A DNA stretch of 64,000 bases from JAFGBI01 sp964480725 (GCA_964480725.1 CAYZQO010000018.1:25635-89634), one strand, 5' to 3'; positions 49,628 to 58,467 are shown, numbered from the stretch's first letter. The notes: generated by a model not told the origin, from the letters alone. Made by a program: numbers and translations.

Positions 49628-50704
49628 TCAGGGCTCGCGGCAGCAACGCACGCCGAGGCTGTAGTCGAAGTACTCGCGCGGGTGGGCCGAGATCCTGGCG
49701 GCGCACCCCTCCTTGGTGGAGCGCGAGTAGAAGCCCCCCAGGAAGACCCCGTCCGGATCGTCCACCCACTCGTCGAGGTTGCCGACCATGTCGTGGAGGG
49801 CGTCGTCCCCCCAGCGGCTCCGGCAGTCCTTCGTCGCGCCCGTGGCGCGCAGGAGCGGGCGCCCCGAGGCGGCGACGGCGTTGAGCCGCGGATCGAGGTG
49901 GCCCTGGGAGGGATCGCCGTGGAGCAGGGCGGCGGGGTGCGCCTCGCGAAACACGTTGCACCGCCCCGGCTCGTACTCGTCTCCGTACGGGAACCGACGA
50001 TCGTCCTCACCGCGACAGGCCAGCACCCACTCCGCTTCGGTGCAGAGGCGCTTGCCTGCGTTCCGGCAAGCGCGCTCGGCCGCGTTCGCGTCGAGGTAGC
50101 CCTGCGGTAGCTCCCCGGCCCGCACCGCGGCGGCAAAATCATAGCGCTCCGTGAGCTGCCACGCGGGTGGGGACGCGACGCTCATCGTGCGGCCGAGTTC
50201 CGTCGGAGCGTCGCTGCGCGCGCGCGTCCACTGCTCGAAGACGGAGCGGGCACGTCCTGCCGCGGGGTGATAGAAGGCTGACAAACGCCGCTGTCCGCCG
50301 AGCTCCTCGAGCACGACCTCGTAGCGGTCGACGCAGAGCCGCCCCGCCACCAGCACCATCTCCGGCGGGCAGCGGCGCCCGATGAGCGTTACCGCAAGCG
50401 GCGTCGCCGGGCGGGCCACGTCGGGGGGCGGCACGTCGCCGCCGTCCGGCAGGTACAGGATCGCCGGCGCCTCGTCGGGTGGGAGCGCGGACGTCGCCGC
50501 CACGCTCGCGCTCGGCGCGCCCTCGCCCCCGTCACGACCGCGCGCGCGGCAGCCCGCGACGGCGACCGTGACGGCGAGCCCGTAGCCCACGATGACGGGC
50601 CACGCGCTCCCCGGCGGGCGGGCGCGGCGCTCGAGCGCGACGCGGACGGCCCGCGGCCACGACGGTCGCGCTCGGCACCGACGGCGACGCGCGGCGACGG
50701 CCAC
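49628..50704 (-). CDS. FGE-sulfatase (formylglycine-generating enzyme-like) domain lipoprotein
   Basis: A 358-aa protein. A basic N-terminus and hydrophobic VIVGYGLAVTVAVAGC give a lipoprotein signal. The C-terminal two thirds match the FGE-sulfatase/C-type-lectin-like fold: EMVLVAGRLCVDRYEV, NAAERACRNAGKRLCTEAEW, ACRGEDDRRFPYGDEY, ALHDMVGNLDEWVDDPDGVF, GGFYSRSTKEGCAARISAHP and YSLGVRCCREP. Many such proteins are not sulfatase activators, and I cannot confirm the catalytic Cys pair. GTG 50704 starts 2 nt after the infA stop, so it is in the infA transcript. Function beyond the fold is unknown. Confidence 0.83.
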   Translation of the reverse strand: MAVAARRRRCRARPSWPRAVRVALERRARPPGSAWPVIVGYGLAVTVAVAGCRARGRDGGEGAPSASVAATSALPPDEAPAILYLPDGGDVPPPDVARPATPLAVTLIGRRCPPEMVLVAGRLCVDRYEVVLEELGGQRRLSAFYHPAAGRARSVFEQWTRARSDAPTELGRTMSVASPPAWQLTERYDFAAAVRAGELPQGYLDANAAERACRNAGKRLCTEAEWVLACRGEDDRRFPYGDEYEPGRCNVFREAHPAALLHGDPSQGHLDPRLNAVAASGRPLLRATGATKDCRSRWGDDALHDMVGNLDEWVDDPDGVFLGGFYSRSTKEGCAARISAHPREYFDYSLGVRCCREP

Positions 50705-50706
50705 GG

Positions 50707-50928
50707 CTACTTGCCGCGATAGACGATGAGACCGTGCGTCAGGTCGTAGGGTGACACGGCAACCCGGACGCGATCCCCCGGCAGCACCCGGATGTGATGG
50801 CGGCGCATCCGACCGGAGAGCTGAGCGCGCACGATGGCACCCCCCTGGTCGACCCGAATGTTGTACTGGCCACCACCGAGGGCGTCCTGAATGACGCCCT
50901 CCATCTCCACCAAGTCACCCTTGCTCAT
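50707..50928 (-). CDS. infA: Translation initiation factor IF-1
   Basis: A 73-aa S1/OB-fold protein, the full length of bacterial IF-1, which binds the ribosomal A site during initiation. Sequence MSKGDLVEMEGVIQDAL, VRAQLSGRMRRHHIRVLPGD and VAVSPYDLTHGLIVYRGK is diagnostic. The ATG at 50928 fits the family start. It is followed after 2 nt by the FGE-like lipoprotein gene, an odd partner for a translation factor, and is divergent from the GH113-like gene. Confidence 0.95.
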   Translation of the reverse strand: MSKGDLVEMEGVIQDALGGGQYNIRVDQGGAIVRAQLSGRMRRHHIRVLPGDRVRVAVSPYDLTHGLIVYRGK

Positions 50929-51027
50929 GCGCGAAGTCTCGTGGCTGTTCGGGTTCACTGGACCCTGACAGCGAGCGGACGCTGACACATCGGGAACCTT
51001 GATGCAAGCTCACCCCCCGACCAGCAA

Positions 51028-52257
51028 ATGGCCTCGGTGGCATTGGTTCAAACCCGCGGCGATGACGCCCAGACCCCCCCCGTCGGGGGGGACACGCGCC
51101 GCGCGCGGATCCTGGTGGCGGCGGCCCTCGCCGCGATCTGCGTGGCCTCGCCGGCCGCGGGCCGGCGTCCGCTCCCACCGGACGCCACCGGCTGGCGCGA
51201 CGCCGGCCACGGTGCCATCCGCGGGCTGACGATCGGCCCGATCGAGAACGCAGCGTTCCCGGGACGCGGCTACGGCACCGCGGCGTTCAGCCGCGGCGTG
51301 GAGGAGGCGCGGCGCCTGGGCGCCACCTGGGTCAGCATCACGCCCTACGGTCGCGTCTACGACCTCGCTCCCACGGGCGTGAGCCTGTCGTTCGAGGCCC
51401 CGCACGCCGAGAACCGCGCCGCCATCGCGCGCGCCGTGGCCACGGCGCACGCCGCCGGCCTGCGCGTGCTGATGGTCCCCCACCTGTGGGTGGAGACGGG
51501 CGCCTGGCGCGGGGAGCTCGATCCCGGCGACGACGCGGCGTGGGCGCGGTGGGCGCGCGGCTATCGTGCGTTCGTGCTGGCGTGGGCGGAGGTGGCCCGC
51601 GACGCGGGCGTCGATCTGCTCTCGATGGGCGTGGAGCTTCGCACCTGGGTGACGACCACGCATGCCCCCTCCTTCGTCGAGATCATCCGCGACGTGCGGC
51701 GGGTCTTCCCGGGACCGCTCACCTACGCGGCGAACTGGGACGACGTCGCCGACACGGTGATCCTCGGGGAGCTGGACGTGATCGGGATCAACGCGTTCTT
51801 CCCCCTCCACTGGGAGAACGGCGCCACCTTCGCCGAGCTCTTGGCGGGCGGCGAGCGGGCGGCGACGACGGTGGCCGAGATCGCGGCGGCGTGGGAGCGG
51901 CCCGTCCTCTTCACCGAGTTCGGCTACACCACGCGGCGCGACTGCGCGGTGCGGCCGTGGGAGTGGCCCGAGCACCTCGGCGCGATCACCATCGACGAGC
52001 CCGCACAGGCGGCGGCCTACTACGCGCTGCTCCGGCCGCTCCTGGACGCCCCCTGGTTCGCGGGCTTCTTCGTGTGGCGCGTGGTCGCCGATCCCGACGA
52101 CGTCACGCAGGAGGCCGATTGGGGGTTCTCGCCGCGCGGCAAGCAGGCCGAGCTCGTGCTGCGCGACGCGTACGGCGCGCACTTTGCCGCGGACGGGCCG
52201 CGGCCGCCCGGCGCCGCGCTCCACCGCCCCGCGAGCAGGCGCATCGGCGTCTTCTGA
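51028..52257 (+). CDS. Exported glycoside hydrolase, GH113-like
   Basis: A 409-aa protein with an N-terminal hydrophobic segment (ILVAAALAAICVASPAAG). The rest is a (beta/alpha)8 barrel of GH113 type: GLTIGPIENAAFPGRGYGTA, LGATWVSITPYGRVYDL, GLRVLMVPHLWVE, LLSMGVELRTW with the likely acid/base Glu near residue 201, and VLFTEFGYTTR with the likely nucleophile near 296. GH113 enzymes are mostly beta-mannanases; the substrate here is uncertain. Start ATG 51028 leaves a long pre-signal region; no better in-frame start is seen. Confidence 0.8.
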   Translation: MASVALVQTRGDDAQTPPVGGDTRRARILVAAALAAICVASPAAGRRPLPPDATGWRDAGHGAIRGLTIGPIENAAFPGRGYGTAAFSRGVEEARRLGATWVSITPYGRVYDLAPTGVSLSFEAPHAENRAAIARAVATAHAAGLRVLMVPHLWVETGAWRGELDPGDDAAWARWARGYRAFVLAWAEVARDAGVDLLSMGVELRTWVTTTHAPSFVEIIRDVRRVFPGPLTYAANWDDVADTVILGELDVIGINAFFPLHWENGATFAELLAGGERAATTVAEIAAAWERPVLFTEFGYTTRRDCAVRPWEWPEHLGAITIDEPAQAAAYYALLRPLLDAPWFAGFFVWRVVADPDDVTQEADWGFSPRGKQAELVLRDAYGAHFAADGPRPPGAALHRPASRRIGVF

Positions 52258-52371
52258 CCGGGGGCGGCACCGATCCGCGCACCGAGAAGTTGGCCCGGAA
52301 GGCCGCGTCGCGTAGTCTGGCGGGGATTTTGGGCGCCGTGGTCCTGGCGGATCGCGGTGCGAGGGAAGGCC

Positions 52372-52458
52372 ATGGACCGTCACGTCACCAGGATCCCGCG
52401 CCCGTCCGGCGGGCTCGCGGCGCGCGGGCACAAGCTCGGGCTCGGCCCGCGGCGCTGA
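52372..52458 (+). CDS. Possible 28-residue small protein
   Basis: A short frame MDRHVTRIPRPSGGLAARGH then KLGLGPRR, strongly basic, starts at an ATG 3 nt after the purine-rich GAGGGAAGG. It lies in the 259-nt gap between the GH113-like gene and the radical SAM gene. Length alone gives no support, so this is tentative. Confidence 0.25.
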   Translation: MDRHVTRIPRPSGGLAARGHKLGLGPRR

Positions 52459-52516
52459 GCCCGGGTCGCCGTGGCGCCCGTGGCGCCTCCGCTCGCGCGG
52501 TCTTAGATTGCGCGGC

Positions 52517-53374
52517 GTGACCAGCTGGCGGACGCTCGACGTCCACGACCACGACCGCGGGGCAGCCGGGTTGACCTACGTCTACCCGGTGGTGTCGCGC
52601 CGCGCGGGGGGGCTGTCCATCGGCATCAACCTCAACCCCAACGCGGCGTGCAACTGGCGTTGCGCGTACTGCCAGGTCCCGGGCCTCTCGCGGGGCGTCG
52701 GGCCGTCCATCGATCAGGGACGGCTCCGCCAGGAGCTCGAGTCGATGCTCGCCGCGGTCGTGGACGGCGACTACCTGGAGCGCGCCGTGCCGGCGGCCTT
52801 CCGCCGGCTCAACGACGTCGCCTTCTCCGGCGACGGCGAGCCGACGTCGTCGCCCGACTTCGACGCCGCGGTGACGATCGTGCTCGAGCGGTTGCAGGCG
52901 CGGCACCTCGTCGGGTCGCTCCAGGTGATCGTCATCACCAACGGGTCCTTCGTGCGCAAGCCCCGCGTCACCGCGGCCCTCGAGCGGCTCGCCGGAGCGA
53001 ACGGCGAGGTCTGGTTCAAGCTCGACGCTGGCACGCGGGAAGAGCTCGCCCGCACCAACGGGGTCGCGCTCGACCCGGACGCGCACCTCGCACGGCTGCT
53101 GCACGTGGCCGCCCGCTGCCCCACCTGGGTGCAGACCTGCCTGTTCGCCCGGGACGGCCAGGCGCCGTCCGCCGCGACGATCGAGGCCTACATCGCGCTG
53201 GTGGCGCGCGCCCGGGCGAGCGGCGCTCCCCTGGCCGGCGTGCACCTCTACACGCTGGCGCGTCCCTCCCGGCAGCCGGACGGCGACCGTTTGACGGCGC
53301 TCGGGGCGACCGAGCTCGAGCCGGTCGCCGCGCGGCTTCGCGCCCTCGGGCTCCTGGTGAAGGTCAGCCTCTGA
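52517..53374 (+). CDS. Radical SAM protein
   Basis: A 285-aa radical SAM enzyme. The cluster motif is CNWRCAYCQVPG (CX3CX2C, residues about 45-52), followed by FSGDGEPTSSPDF (SAM-binding GE motif), VIVITNGSFVRKPRV and VWFKLDAGTREEL. It has the core of Cys-poor, SPASM-free enzymes near the MoaA/NifB-like Wyosine/Elp3-type set; the substrate is unknown. GTG 52517 is preferred; TTG 52508 is in frame nine bases earlier. A role with the UbiA-like prenyltransferase next door cannot be stated. Confidence 0.83.
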   Translation: MTSWRTLDVHDHDRGAAGLTYVYPVVSRRAGGLSIGINLNPNAACNWRCAYCQVPGLSRGVGPSIDQGRLRQELESMLAAVVDGDYLERAVPAAFRRLNDVAFSGDGEPTSSPDFDAAVTIVLERLQARHLVGSLQVIVITNGSFVRKPRVTAALERLAGANGEVWFKLDAGTREELARTNGVALDPDAHLARLLHVAARCPTWVQTCLFARDGQAPSAATIEAYIALVARARASGAPLAGVHLYTLARPSRQPDGDRLTALGATELEPVAARLRALGLLVKVSL

Positions 53375-53393
53375 GCCCGGACGCACCCCCGGG

Positions 53394-54281
53394 TCACCCG
53401 AACCAGTAGTCCACCCACGCCAACGCGAAGACGGCGAGCCCCGCCAGCAGCATGCGGACGAACAGCCCGACCGCCCAGCGCGGGCCGCCGCCGTTCGGCT
53501 CGCGCTGCCACCGCGCCATCCAGGCATCGGCGAAGACGAAACCGGGGGACGCGAGGAGGGTGAGCCGCGGGAAGACGCCCGCGACGGTCAGGGCAAGGCT
53601 GCCCAGGATGGCCGCGTTCATCAGCCACCGCGCGGCGCGGAGCGTGGCGGCGGGGCCGTGGGTGACCACGAGCGTTCGATAGCCGCGGCGGCGATCGTCC
53701 GCCTCCTGGAACGCCTGGGCCGCGAAGTAGGCTCCCATCAGCCACATCGTCCAGAGCCCGAGCGTCCCGAGCAGGCGCAGGGTCAGGGCGCCTGGGGCCA
53801 CGGTGGCCCCGACCAGGGGCGAGAGGATCCCGTAGCCGAGCCCGTTCACGAGCGGACCACCGAGCGGATGTCCCTTCCACGCCAGCCTCGGGTGCGAGTA
53901 GGCGACGGCCAGCAGCGCGGACGCGACGACGCAGACCGTGGCGCGCGTGCCCGCGGCGATGGCCACGCCGACGGCGAGCGCGAGCGCGACGAAGGCCGCT
54001 CGCTCGAGCCCGGCCGGGACCGGCCGCGCGCGCGCGAAGACCGCGGCGGCCTCCTCCCGATCGAGCGCGGCGTTGAGCCACAGCGTCCCCACGTGACCAA
54101 GGCTCCACGCGACGAGCACGATGCCGAGGGCTCCCGGCCGGACCAGGTACAGGTCCCGGTCCCAGTGGACGAACCCATACCCGAACAGGACGATGGCGAG
54201 GATCCAGGGGAGGAGCGGGAGCCGCGCGTGCGTCGCCAGCGCCGCGGGCGTGAGCGGCGCAGCCACCGGGGGCGCGGTCAT
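53394..54281 (-). CDS. UbiA-family prenyltransferase-like membrane protein
   Basis: A 295-aa protein with about eight or nine helices. It has a first Asp-type motif LWLNAALDREEAAAV near residue 69, YSHPRLAWKGHPLGGPLVNGLGYG in two blocks near 130-150, and a second motif AFQEADDRRRGYRTL near 195. These correspond to the NxxxDxxxD and DxxxD elements of UbiA, but the first is changed to N-A-A-L-D-R-E-E, so catalysis on the usual prenyl diphosphate is not certain. It is convergent with the radical SAM gene. Confidence 0.8.
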   Translation of the reverse strand: MTAPPVAAPLTPAALATHARLPLLPWILAIVLFGYGFVHWDRDLYLVRPGALGIVLVAWSLGHVGTLWLNAALDREEAAAVFARARPVPAGLERAAFVALALAVGVAIAAGTRATVCVVASALLAVAYSHPRLAWKGHPLGGPLVNGLGYGILSPLVGATVAPGALTLRLLGTLGLWTMWLMGAYFAAQAFQEADDRRRGYRTLVVTHGPAATLRAARWLMNAAILGSLALTVAGVFPRLTLLASPGFVFADAWMARWQREPNGGGPRWAVGLFVRMLLAGLAVFALAWVDYWFG

Positions 54282-54321
54282 GCCCGGGAGCCTCGCACGA
54301 CCCGGGCCCCGCGCGCAGCGC

Positions 54322-56034
54322 TCACTCCGCCCGGCGCAGCATCCACTCGCGGACGAGCGGTGCGTGACCGTGGAGCTGCGCCTCGCTCCAGCCGCCGAAG
54401 GCCGGGGTGCCGGCCGCGAGCAAGCTGGTCGCGTCCTGCTCGTCGTCGAGCTTCCACGCTGCCCAGCCGATGGAGGACGCCTCCATCCACTCCAGGAAGC
54501 CCTCCGCCTCCGCCGTGCAGACGACGCCGTCGAGCCCGCCGTCGGCGGCCGTCGCTCCCCACTCGGTCACGAACACGCCGACGCCGTCTGCCCGCGCCCG
54601 GTCCACGTTGTCGCGCAGCCACGACCCGTGCTCGCAGGCGTAGAAATGCGCGGTCAAGAGGAGGTTCGACGCGCCGATCGGAGCCAGCGCGGCCTCGTTC
54701 GGGAGCTGCGACCACCGGGCGGTCCCGGCGACGATGACGTTGTCGGGGTCGATGGAGCGGATCGTGGCGATCACCGTCTCGTGATAGGGCTTGATCTCCG
54801 TCACCCAGTCCTCCCGATCGGGCTCGTTGTACGGCTCGTAGATGACGTTCGGGACGTCGCCGTAGCGTTCGGCGATCGCGGCGAAGAAAGCGCGCGCCTC
54901 GGCGGCGTGATCCTGGGCCTGGTGGCTGTGATAATCGACGATCACGTAGACGCCGAGCTCGATGGCGTTCTCGATGATGCCCTGAACCTGCTGCATCAGG
55001 CCGGCGGAGCCGGCGAGGTAGCCGGCGAACCCGCCGGTGACCTCGACGCCCATGGCCACCCGGAACACGCTGAGCCCCCAGTCGTCGCGCAGCCAGCGCA
55101 GCCCCTCGAGGCTCCGGGCGTAGCCGTCGTCCTCCATGTTGAGCCACATGCTGCTGACGCCCTTGAGCTGGACGAGCTCGCCCGACTGGTCCACCAGGTC
55201 AGTCCCCTGGACGCGGAGCTGCCCGTGGAGCGCGACCGGGCTCCCCTCCGGCGCGCCCTCGCCGAGCGCGGGCGGCTCGGGGCGCGGGGGGTTCAGGGGT
55301 AGGAGCTCGCAGGCGGTGAGCGTGAGCGAATCGACGAGCAGATCCGCGTCGGTCGGCGCGGCGATCGAGAAGGAGAGCACCTGCCGCAGATCGATCGCGG
55401 CCGGCGCGGCGGGCCCGTCGCTGCCCCCGAGGCCAGCCCCGGCGCCGCCGGCGCCGCCGGCGCCGCCCGTGGGCTCCGGGATCGGGTCCCCGGACCCCGC
55501 GCCACCCACGGCCTCGAGGTCGGCGAAGGGCACCGTGAGCTCTTCCCATTGGTCCGACACCTCGACCGTGATCGACCCCTCCCCGGTGCTAGTAGTGACC
55601 GTGACCTGTAGCGCTCGGGTGCCGGCCTCCCCGTCGTGCCGCGCGACGAGGGCGAGCCCGTCGCAGCTCGAGTAGTCGTGCCGTCGCAGCGGCGCGCCGG
55701 CCGCGGCGAGCGCGGCGGTCACCCGCTCGGCCGCGGGCTCGACGCGCAGGGAGGCTTCCCCGTCCCGCCCCTCCTCGGCGATGGTGAGCGCGTCGGCGCT
55801 CCCCGCGGCGACGAAGTGCCCCTCCCCATCGGGCAGCCACGCCGCGAGGTCGCCGTCCTCGAAGTCGTCCACCAGCGCGTCGCCGGCGATCGCCTCGATC
55901 GGGTCGAGCCGCGGGGCCTCGCCCTGTTCGATGGCGAACGGGTTGACCGCCTCGCTACCGTCCCCGCAAGCACCGATGAAGAGGACGGCGAGCGAGGCGA
56001 GGACGGCGGAAGAACGCGAGCCGGGGCGAAGCAT
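54322..56034 (-). CDS. Lipoprotein with GH5-like cellulase domain
   Basis: A 570-aa lipoprotein (SSAVLASLAVLFIGAC). Residues about 50-245 resemble a carbohydrate-binding CBM11-like beta-sandwich (DALVDDFEDGDLAAWLPDGEG, LRVEPAAERVTA), with a Gly-Ala linker GGAGGAGGAG. Residues about 265-570 are a GH5-type barrel: LVQLKGVSSMWLNME, YVIVDYHSHQAQDH, VIYEPYNEPDRED with acid/base Glu near 403, LLLTAHFYACEHG and VFVTEWGATAADGG with nucleophile near 488. It should hydrolyse beta-1,4-glucan or mannan at the cell surface. It begins at ATG 56034. Confidence 0.88.
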   Translation of the reverse strand: MLRPGSRSSAVLASLAVLFIGACGDGSEAVNPFAIEQGEAPRLDPIEAIAGDALVDDFEDGDLAAWLPDGEGHFVAAGSADALTIAEEGRDGEASLRVEPAAERVTAALAAAGAPLRRHDYSSCDGLALVARHDGEAGTRALQVTVTTSTGEGSITVEVSDQWEELTVPFADLEAVGGAGSGDPIPEPTGGAGGAGGAGAGLGGSDGPAAPAAIDLRQVLSFSIAAPTDADLLVDSLTLTACELLPLNPPRPEPPALGEGAPEGSPVALHGQLRVQGTDLVDQSGELVQLKGVSSMWLNMEDDGYARSLEGLRWLRDDWGLSVFRVAMGVEVTGGFAGYLAGSAGLMQQVQGIIENAIELGVYVIVDYHSHQAQDHAAEARAFFAAIAERYGDVPNVIYEPYNEPDREDWVTEIKPYHETVIATIRSIDPDNVIVAGTARWSQLPNEAALAPIGASNLLLTAHFYACEHGSWLRDNVDRARADGVGVFVTEWGATAADGGLDGVVCTAEAEGFLEWMEASSIGWAAWKLDDEQDATSLLAAGTPAFGGWSEAQLHGHAPLVREWMLRRAE

Positions 56035-56355
56035 GGTCCGTCGAGCATGCCACGCGGGGACGGGTTCTCAACGTCGCGGCCGGGGCGTCGCGAGCGCCGC
56101 GCGCCCCGGACCGGTAGAGCGGCTTGCGCTGCCGATACTTTGCTGCCGCGCGCCGCGCCTCGCGCCCTGGGCGCGGCGCCGGGCGCGGCGCATCCACGGG
56201 GTTCGGGATTGGCTTCGAATCCCGTCCGCCCTTCACGCGACCGCCAGCGGCCCCGTCGGGCGGCGCTCCGTCGGCACGACGCCGGGGGCGATCGTGGCCT
56301 CGCCGCCGCCCAGCGCTGCCGAGAACGCGCCCATCGCCGCCTCTTGAGTCGACTT
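56035..56355. other. Gap of 321 bp without a supportable gene
   Basis: No frame here has family features. On the minus strand two short stretches read like protein ends: VFISFTYGPKTPGGAVPPGG (just to the right, 56360-56430, in a different frame from the annotated gene) and, at about 56239-56340, MGAFSAALGGGEATIAPGVV ending in LAVA before a stop. They may be pieces of a decayed C-terminus of the gene at 56356. Confidence 0.35.
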
Positions 56356-57066
56356 TCACGGGAAATCCGACACCCCCCGGCGGCACCGCCCCGCCCGGGG
56401 TCTTGGGTCCGTAGGTGAAGGAGATGAAGACGTCGTCGCGCTCATCGCCCTGCACGCGCGCAGCGACCTGCACGGTTTTCCTGGAGCCCTCGGACGTCCG
56501 CGGCGCGTCGCTCCCTCTCGACTCACCCGCCACTCCGACGTTTCGGCGCGGACGACGAGCGAGTCACCGTCGCGGTAGACGCGCTCGAGGTTCGCATACG
56601 ACAGCGGCGAGCTGGAAACCGGCCCGCCCGCCTCGGAAAATACCTCAAATGGCCCGGAGCGGTCCACGCTGGCGACGAGCGTGCGGTCGGGGCTGTGAAC
56701 GAGCTCCGTGAGGATCGGCAGCGAATGCGGACGCGAAGCGCCCGTCTCCGGATCCACGAGCACCCAATGATCGTCGAAACCGACCGCGATCCAGCCGTCG
56801 CGCCGCGTGTGTGCCGACCAGACGACGCGGTCCGACGCGAGCTTGGGCGTGATCGACGATACACGGAGCTCGTCCGAGAGCGTCGCGAGACGGCCGTCGC
56901 GTCCGATGAGGATCCCGTTCGTTCCGCTCGCATCCAGCGCGCCGACTGCGGAATCGAGTTCGAGGCGGACGGGGCGCCCCGACTTCACGTCGAAGAGCTG
57001 ATCGTCGTGGGTGACGTTCGTGAGGTAGATGCCGGCGCCGTTCCCCTGACAGCCGCGAATCCTCAC
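56356..57066 (-). pseudogene. Beta-propeller-like second part of a probable frameshifted lipoprotein gene
   Basis: A 236-codon frame beginning at GTG 57066 (MRIRGCQGNGAGIYLTN), overlapping the upstream stop as GTGA. Residues 15-185 show repeated beta-propeller-like blades (LFDVKSGRPVRLEL, ILIGRDGRLATLS, VVWSAHTRRDGWIAVGFDD, WVLVDPETGASRPH, LVASVDRSGPFEV). It has no signal peptide, although such proteins are normally exported; the frame directly upstream is a lipoprotein that stops abruptly. After about residue 190 the sequence turns into Arg/Ser-rich shadow-like text, while a protein-like stretch continues in another frame. I therefore think it is one gene broken by two frameshifts, or sequencing errors. 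Confidence 0.5.
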
Positions 57067-57674
57067 GCGCCGTCGTTGCCGAACGTCCGGGCAACGAACT
57101 CGGGGTACCAGGCGCCCCGCCGGCGGAGCCAGATCCCGTCCCGGTGTCGCTCGACGACACGCTGCGAGTCCGGCGTGAAAAACACCTGGGCCTTCCGCCA
57201 GCCGGGGCTCGGAACGATCGGCTCGAGGCGCCCATCAAGCGCTGCCTCAAGCACGACGACCGCGCGCTCGACGAGCCAAGCGCCCTGGGCGGCATCCGCG
57301 CTCGTACGGGCTCGCTCGAGCAGCGCGATACCGGCAAGAACCGTCGGGGGGCCTTCGGAAGCGAGCTCCTCGCGTGGCGAGCCGGACTCGCGCGCGATGG
57401 CGGGCGCGTCCGCCGGACAAAGTGCAGCATCTTTGTCGAACGCCTTCAACGCCGCGAGCCGTCGTCCGCCAGCGCGATGGGCTCGCGCTCGTTCGCGGAG
57501 CGCGAGCGACTCGGCGCAATCGCTGGGCGAGCGGGCGACCGACGGCGCCGCAGTCGCTCGAGGTGGCGGGCGGGGCTCGGATCGCGTCGAGCTGCAGCCG
57601 AACGCCGACGCGAGGAGCACAGCCCCGGGAAATCCCGGCCAAATCAGAACCAGCCGGCGTCGCACGCCGCGCAT
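57063..57674 (-). CDS. Lipoprotein, N-terminal part of a probable frameshifted gene
   Basis: A 203-aa frame from ATG 57674 with lipoprotein signal (VLIWPGFPGAVLLASAFGC). The mature part begins with an Ala/Arg helical region (SDCAESLALRERARAHRAG, AALKAFDKDAALCP) and ends in the first propeller-like blade (AQVFFTPDSQRVVERHRDG, IWLRRRGAWYPEFVARTFGN). It then stops as GTGA into the next frame. Reading the two frames as one protein gives a coherent exported beta-propeller, so a frameshift near 57065 is likely; alternatively the two are coupled genes. Confidence 0.55.
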   Translation of the reverse strand: MRGVRRRLVLIWPGFPGAVLLASAFGCSSTRSEPRPPPRATAAPSVARSPSDCAESLALRERARAHRAGGRRLAALKAFDKDAALCPADAPAIARESGSPREELASEGPPTVLAGIALLERARTSADAAQGAWLVERAVVVLEAALDGRLEPIVPSPGWRKAQVFFTPDSQRVVERHRDGIWLRRRGAWYPEFVARTFGNDGA

Positions 57675-57781
57675 GCTGGCCGACTCCGAGGGCCATCGTG
57701 TCGGCGACACCCCCAAGGCCGAGATCGCGTGAGGCTAAGGCCCAACCGTCGTGGCCGCGGGGCCCGGTAACAGGATCGCCC
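57675..57781. other. Short gap before the repeat-rich region
   Basis: No gene or site is recognised. From here rightward the window changes character: short dispersed repeats, truncated genes and long gaps replace compact operons. Confidence 0.3.
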
Positions 57782-57844
57782 TTGGACGAAGCCGCTGCGC
57801 GGCAGGAGCGGCGTCCTGCCGACGGTGAGCGGGCCGCCGGCTCC
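57782..57844 (+). repeat. 63-bp dispersed repeat, copy 1
   Basis: The segment beginning TTGGACGAAGCCGCTGCG is present in inverted orientation at 61812-61874 with two mismatches in 63 bp. Read in one frame both encode WTKPLRGRSGVL-x-TVSG-x-PAP. It is detached here from the ATLAEIP-type repeat it adjoins at 61876. Confidence 0.85.
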
Positions 57845-57906
57845 CCGTCGGTCATCGCGACGGGCCACGGTGAAGGCCGGTCAAGGCGCGGCGAATCGCG
57901 GGGTGA

Positions 57907-58125
57907 GTGCCGTCGCGTGACGGGTCCGTGACGCTGGTGGGCCCCGTGCCCGGCAGTCGGGTGCGGGTCACCAGTCCGGCAGCACCGAGCGCCGTGACCC
58001 CGCCCTCGGCGCCGAAACCACCGGCCCCTGGTGAGCGGCTACCGCCCGTACTCGCGCCGTCGCCGCCGCGCTGGCGCGAGCTCATCGTCCTGCTCACGGG
58101 CATCGATCTCGGAGCCTGGCGTTGA
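57907..58125 (+). pseudogene. Possible 3' fragment of an IS91-type transposase
   Basis: The last part of this frame reads PPRWRELIVLLTGIDLGAWR and stops. It resembles the W-x-x-L-x-x-x-L-T-G-x-D-L segment that precedes the C-terminal Cys pair (CP-x-C) in IS91-family transposases; here the frame ends where the first Cys would be. The upstream 50 residues are Pro-rich linker. The identification rests on one short motif recalled from the family. Confidence 0.28.
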
Positions 58126-58456
58126 GCAACTGGCGAACCTCACCCTGGCTCAGCACCACCGGCAGCGCCGAATAGGGCCTCGGCAACTTGATGAACGAAA
58201 CCAACTCGGGTCGCCCGAGGGTCCTGCGAAACAGGAACAGCAGCGCCGAGAGCTCGTTCTTCTTCGTGCTCGACGAAACCTCGCGACTCATCGACGCATC
58301 AACGAACGCGCGCACTTCGCTACGATCGACGGTGACGAGCGGTTTGCCGACGAACGCAGCCAACCGCTTTGCGAACCCAACGTAGCGAGCAGTCGTCTCG
58401 CTCGAGTATGCTGCTCGCGCCAGGTCCTGATTCATCTGTTCGATGGTTGTGTCCAA
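58111..58456 (-). pseudogene. Truncated tyrosine recombinase (N-terminal SAM-like domain only)
   Basis: The frame starts at TTG 58456, 5 nt after a strong GGAGGAGG (GTG 58504 is in frame upstream). It encodes the core-binding domain of a XerC/IntI-type recombinase: TARYVGFAKRLAAFVGKPLV, VDRSEVRAFVDASMSREVSS, STKKNELSALLFLFRRTLGR and LPVVLSQGEVRQLLNA, the last being the normal entry into the catalytic domain. The match ends there; the reading frame continues only a few unrelated codons to a stop at 58094. The catalytic Arg, His and Tyr are absent, so it cannot recombine DNA. A 7-bp perfect hairpin (58468-58488) lies just upstream of the ribosome binding site. Confidence 0.72.
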
Positions 58457-58467
58457 GGTGACCTCCT

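Noticed and set aside
55955..56533. A leftward gene covering 192 codons
   Set aside because: Only the first third looks protein-like; the rest is Arg-rich shadow overlapping the start of the GH5-like gene.
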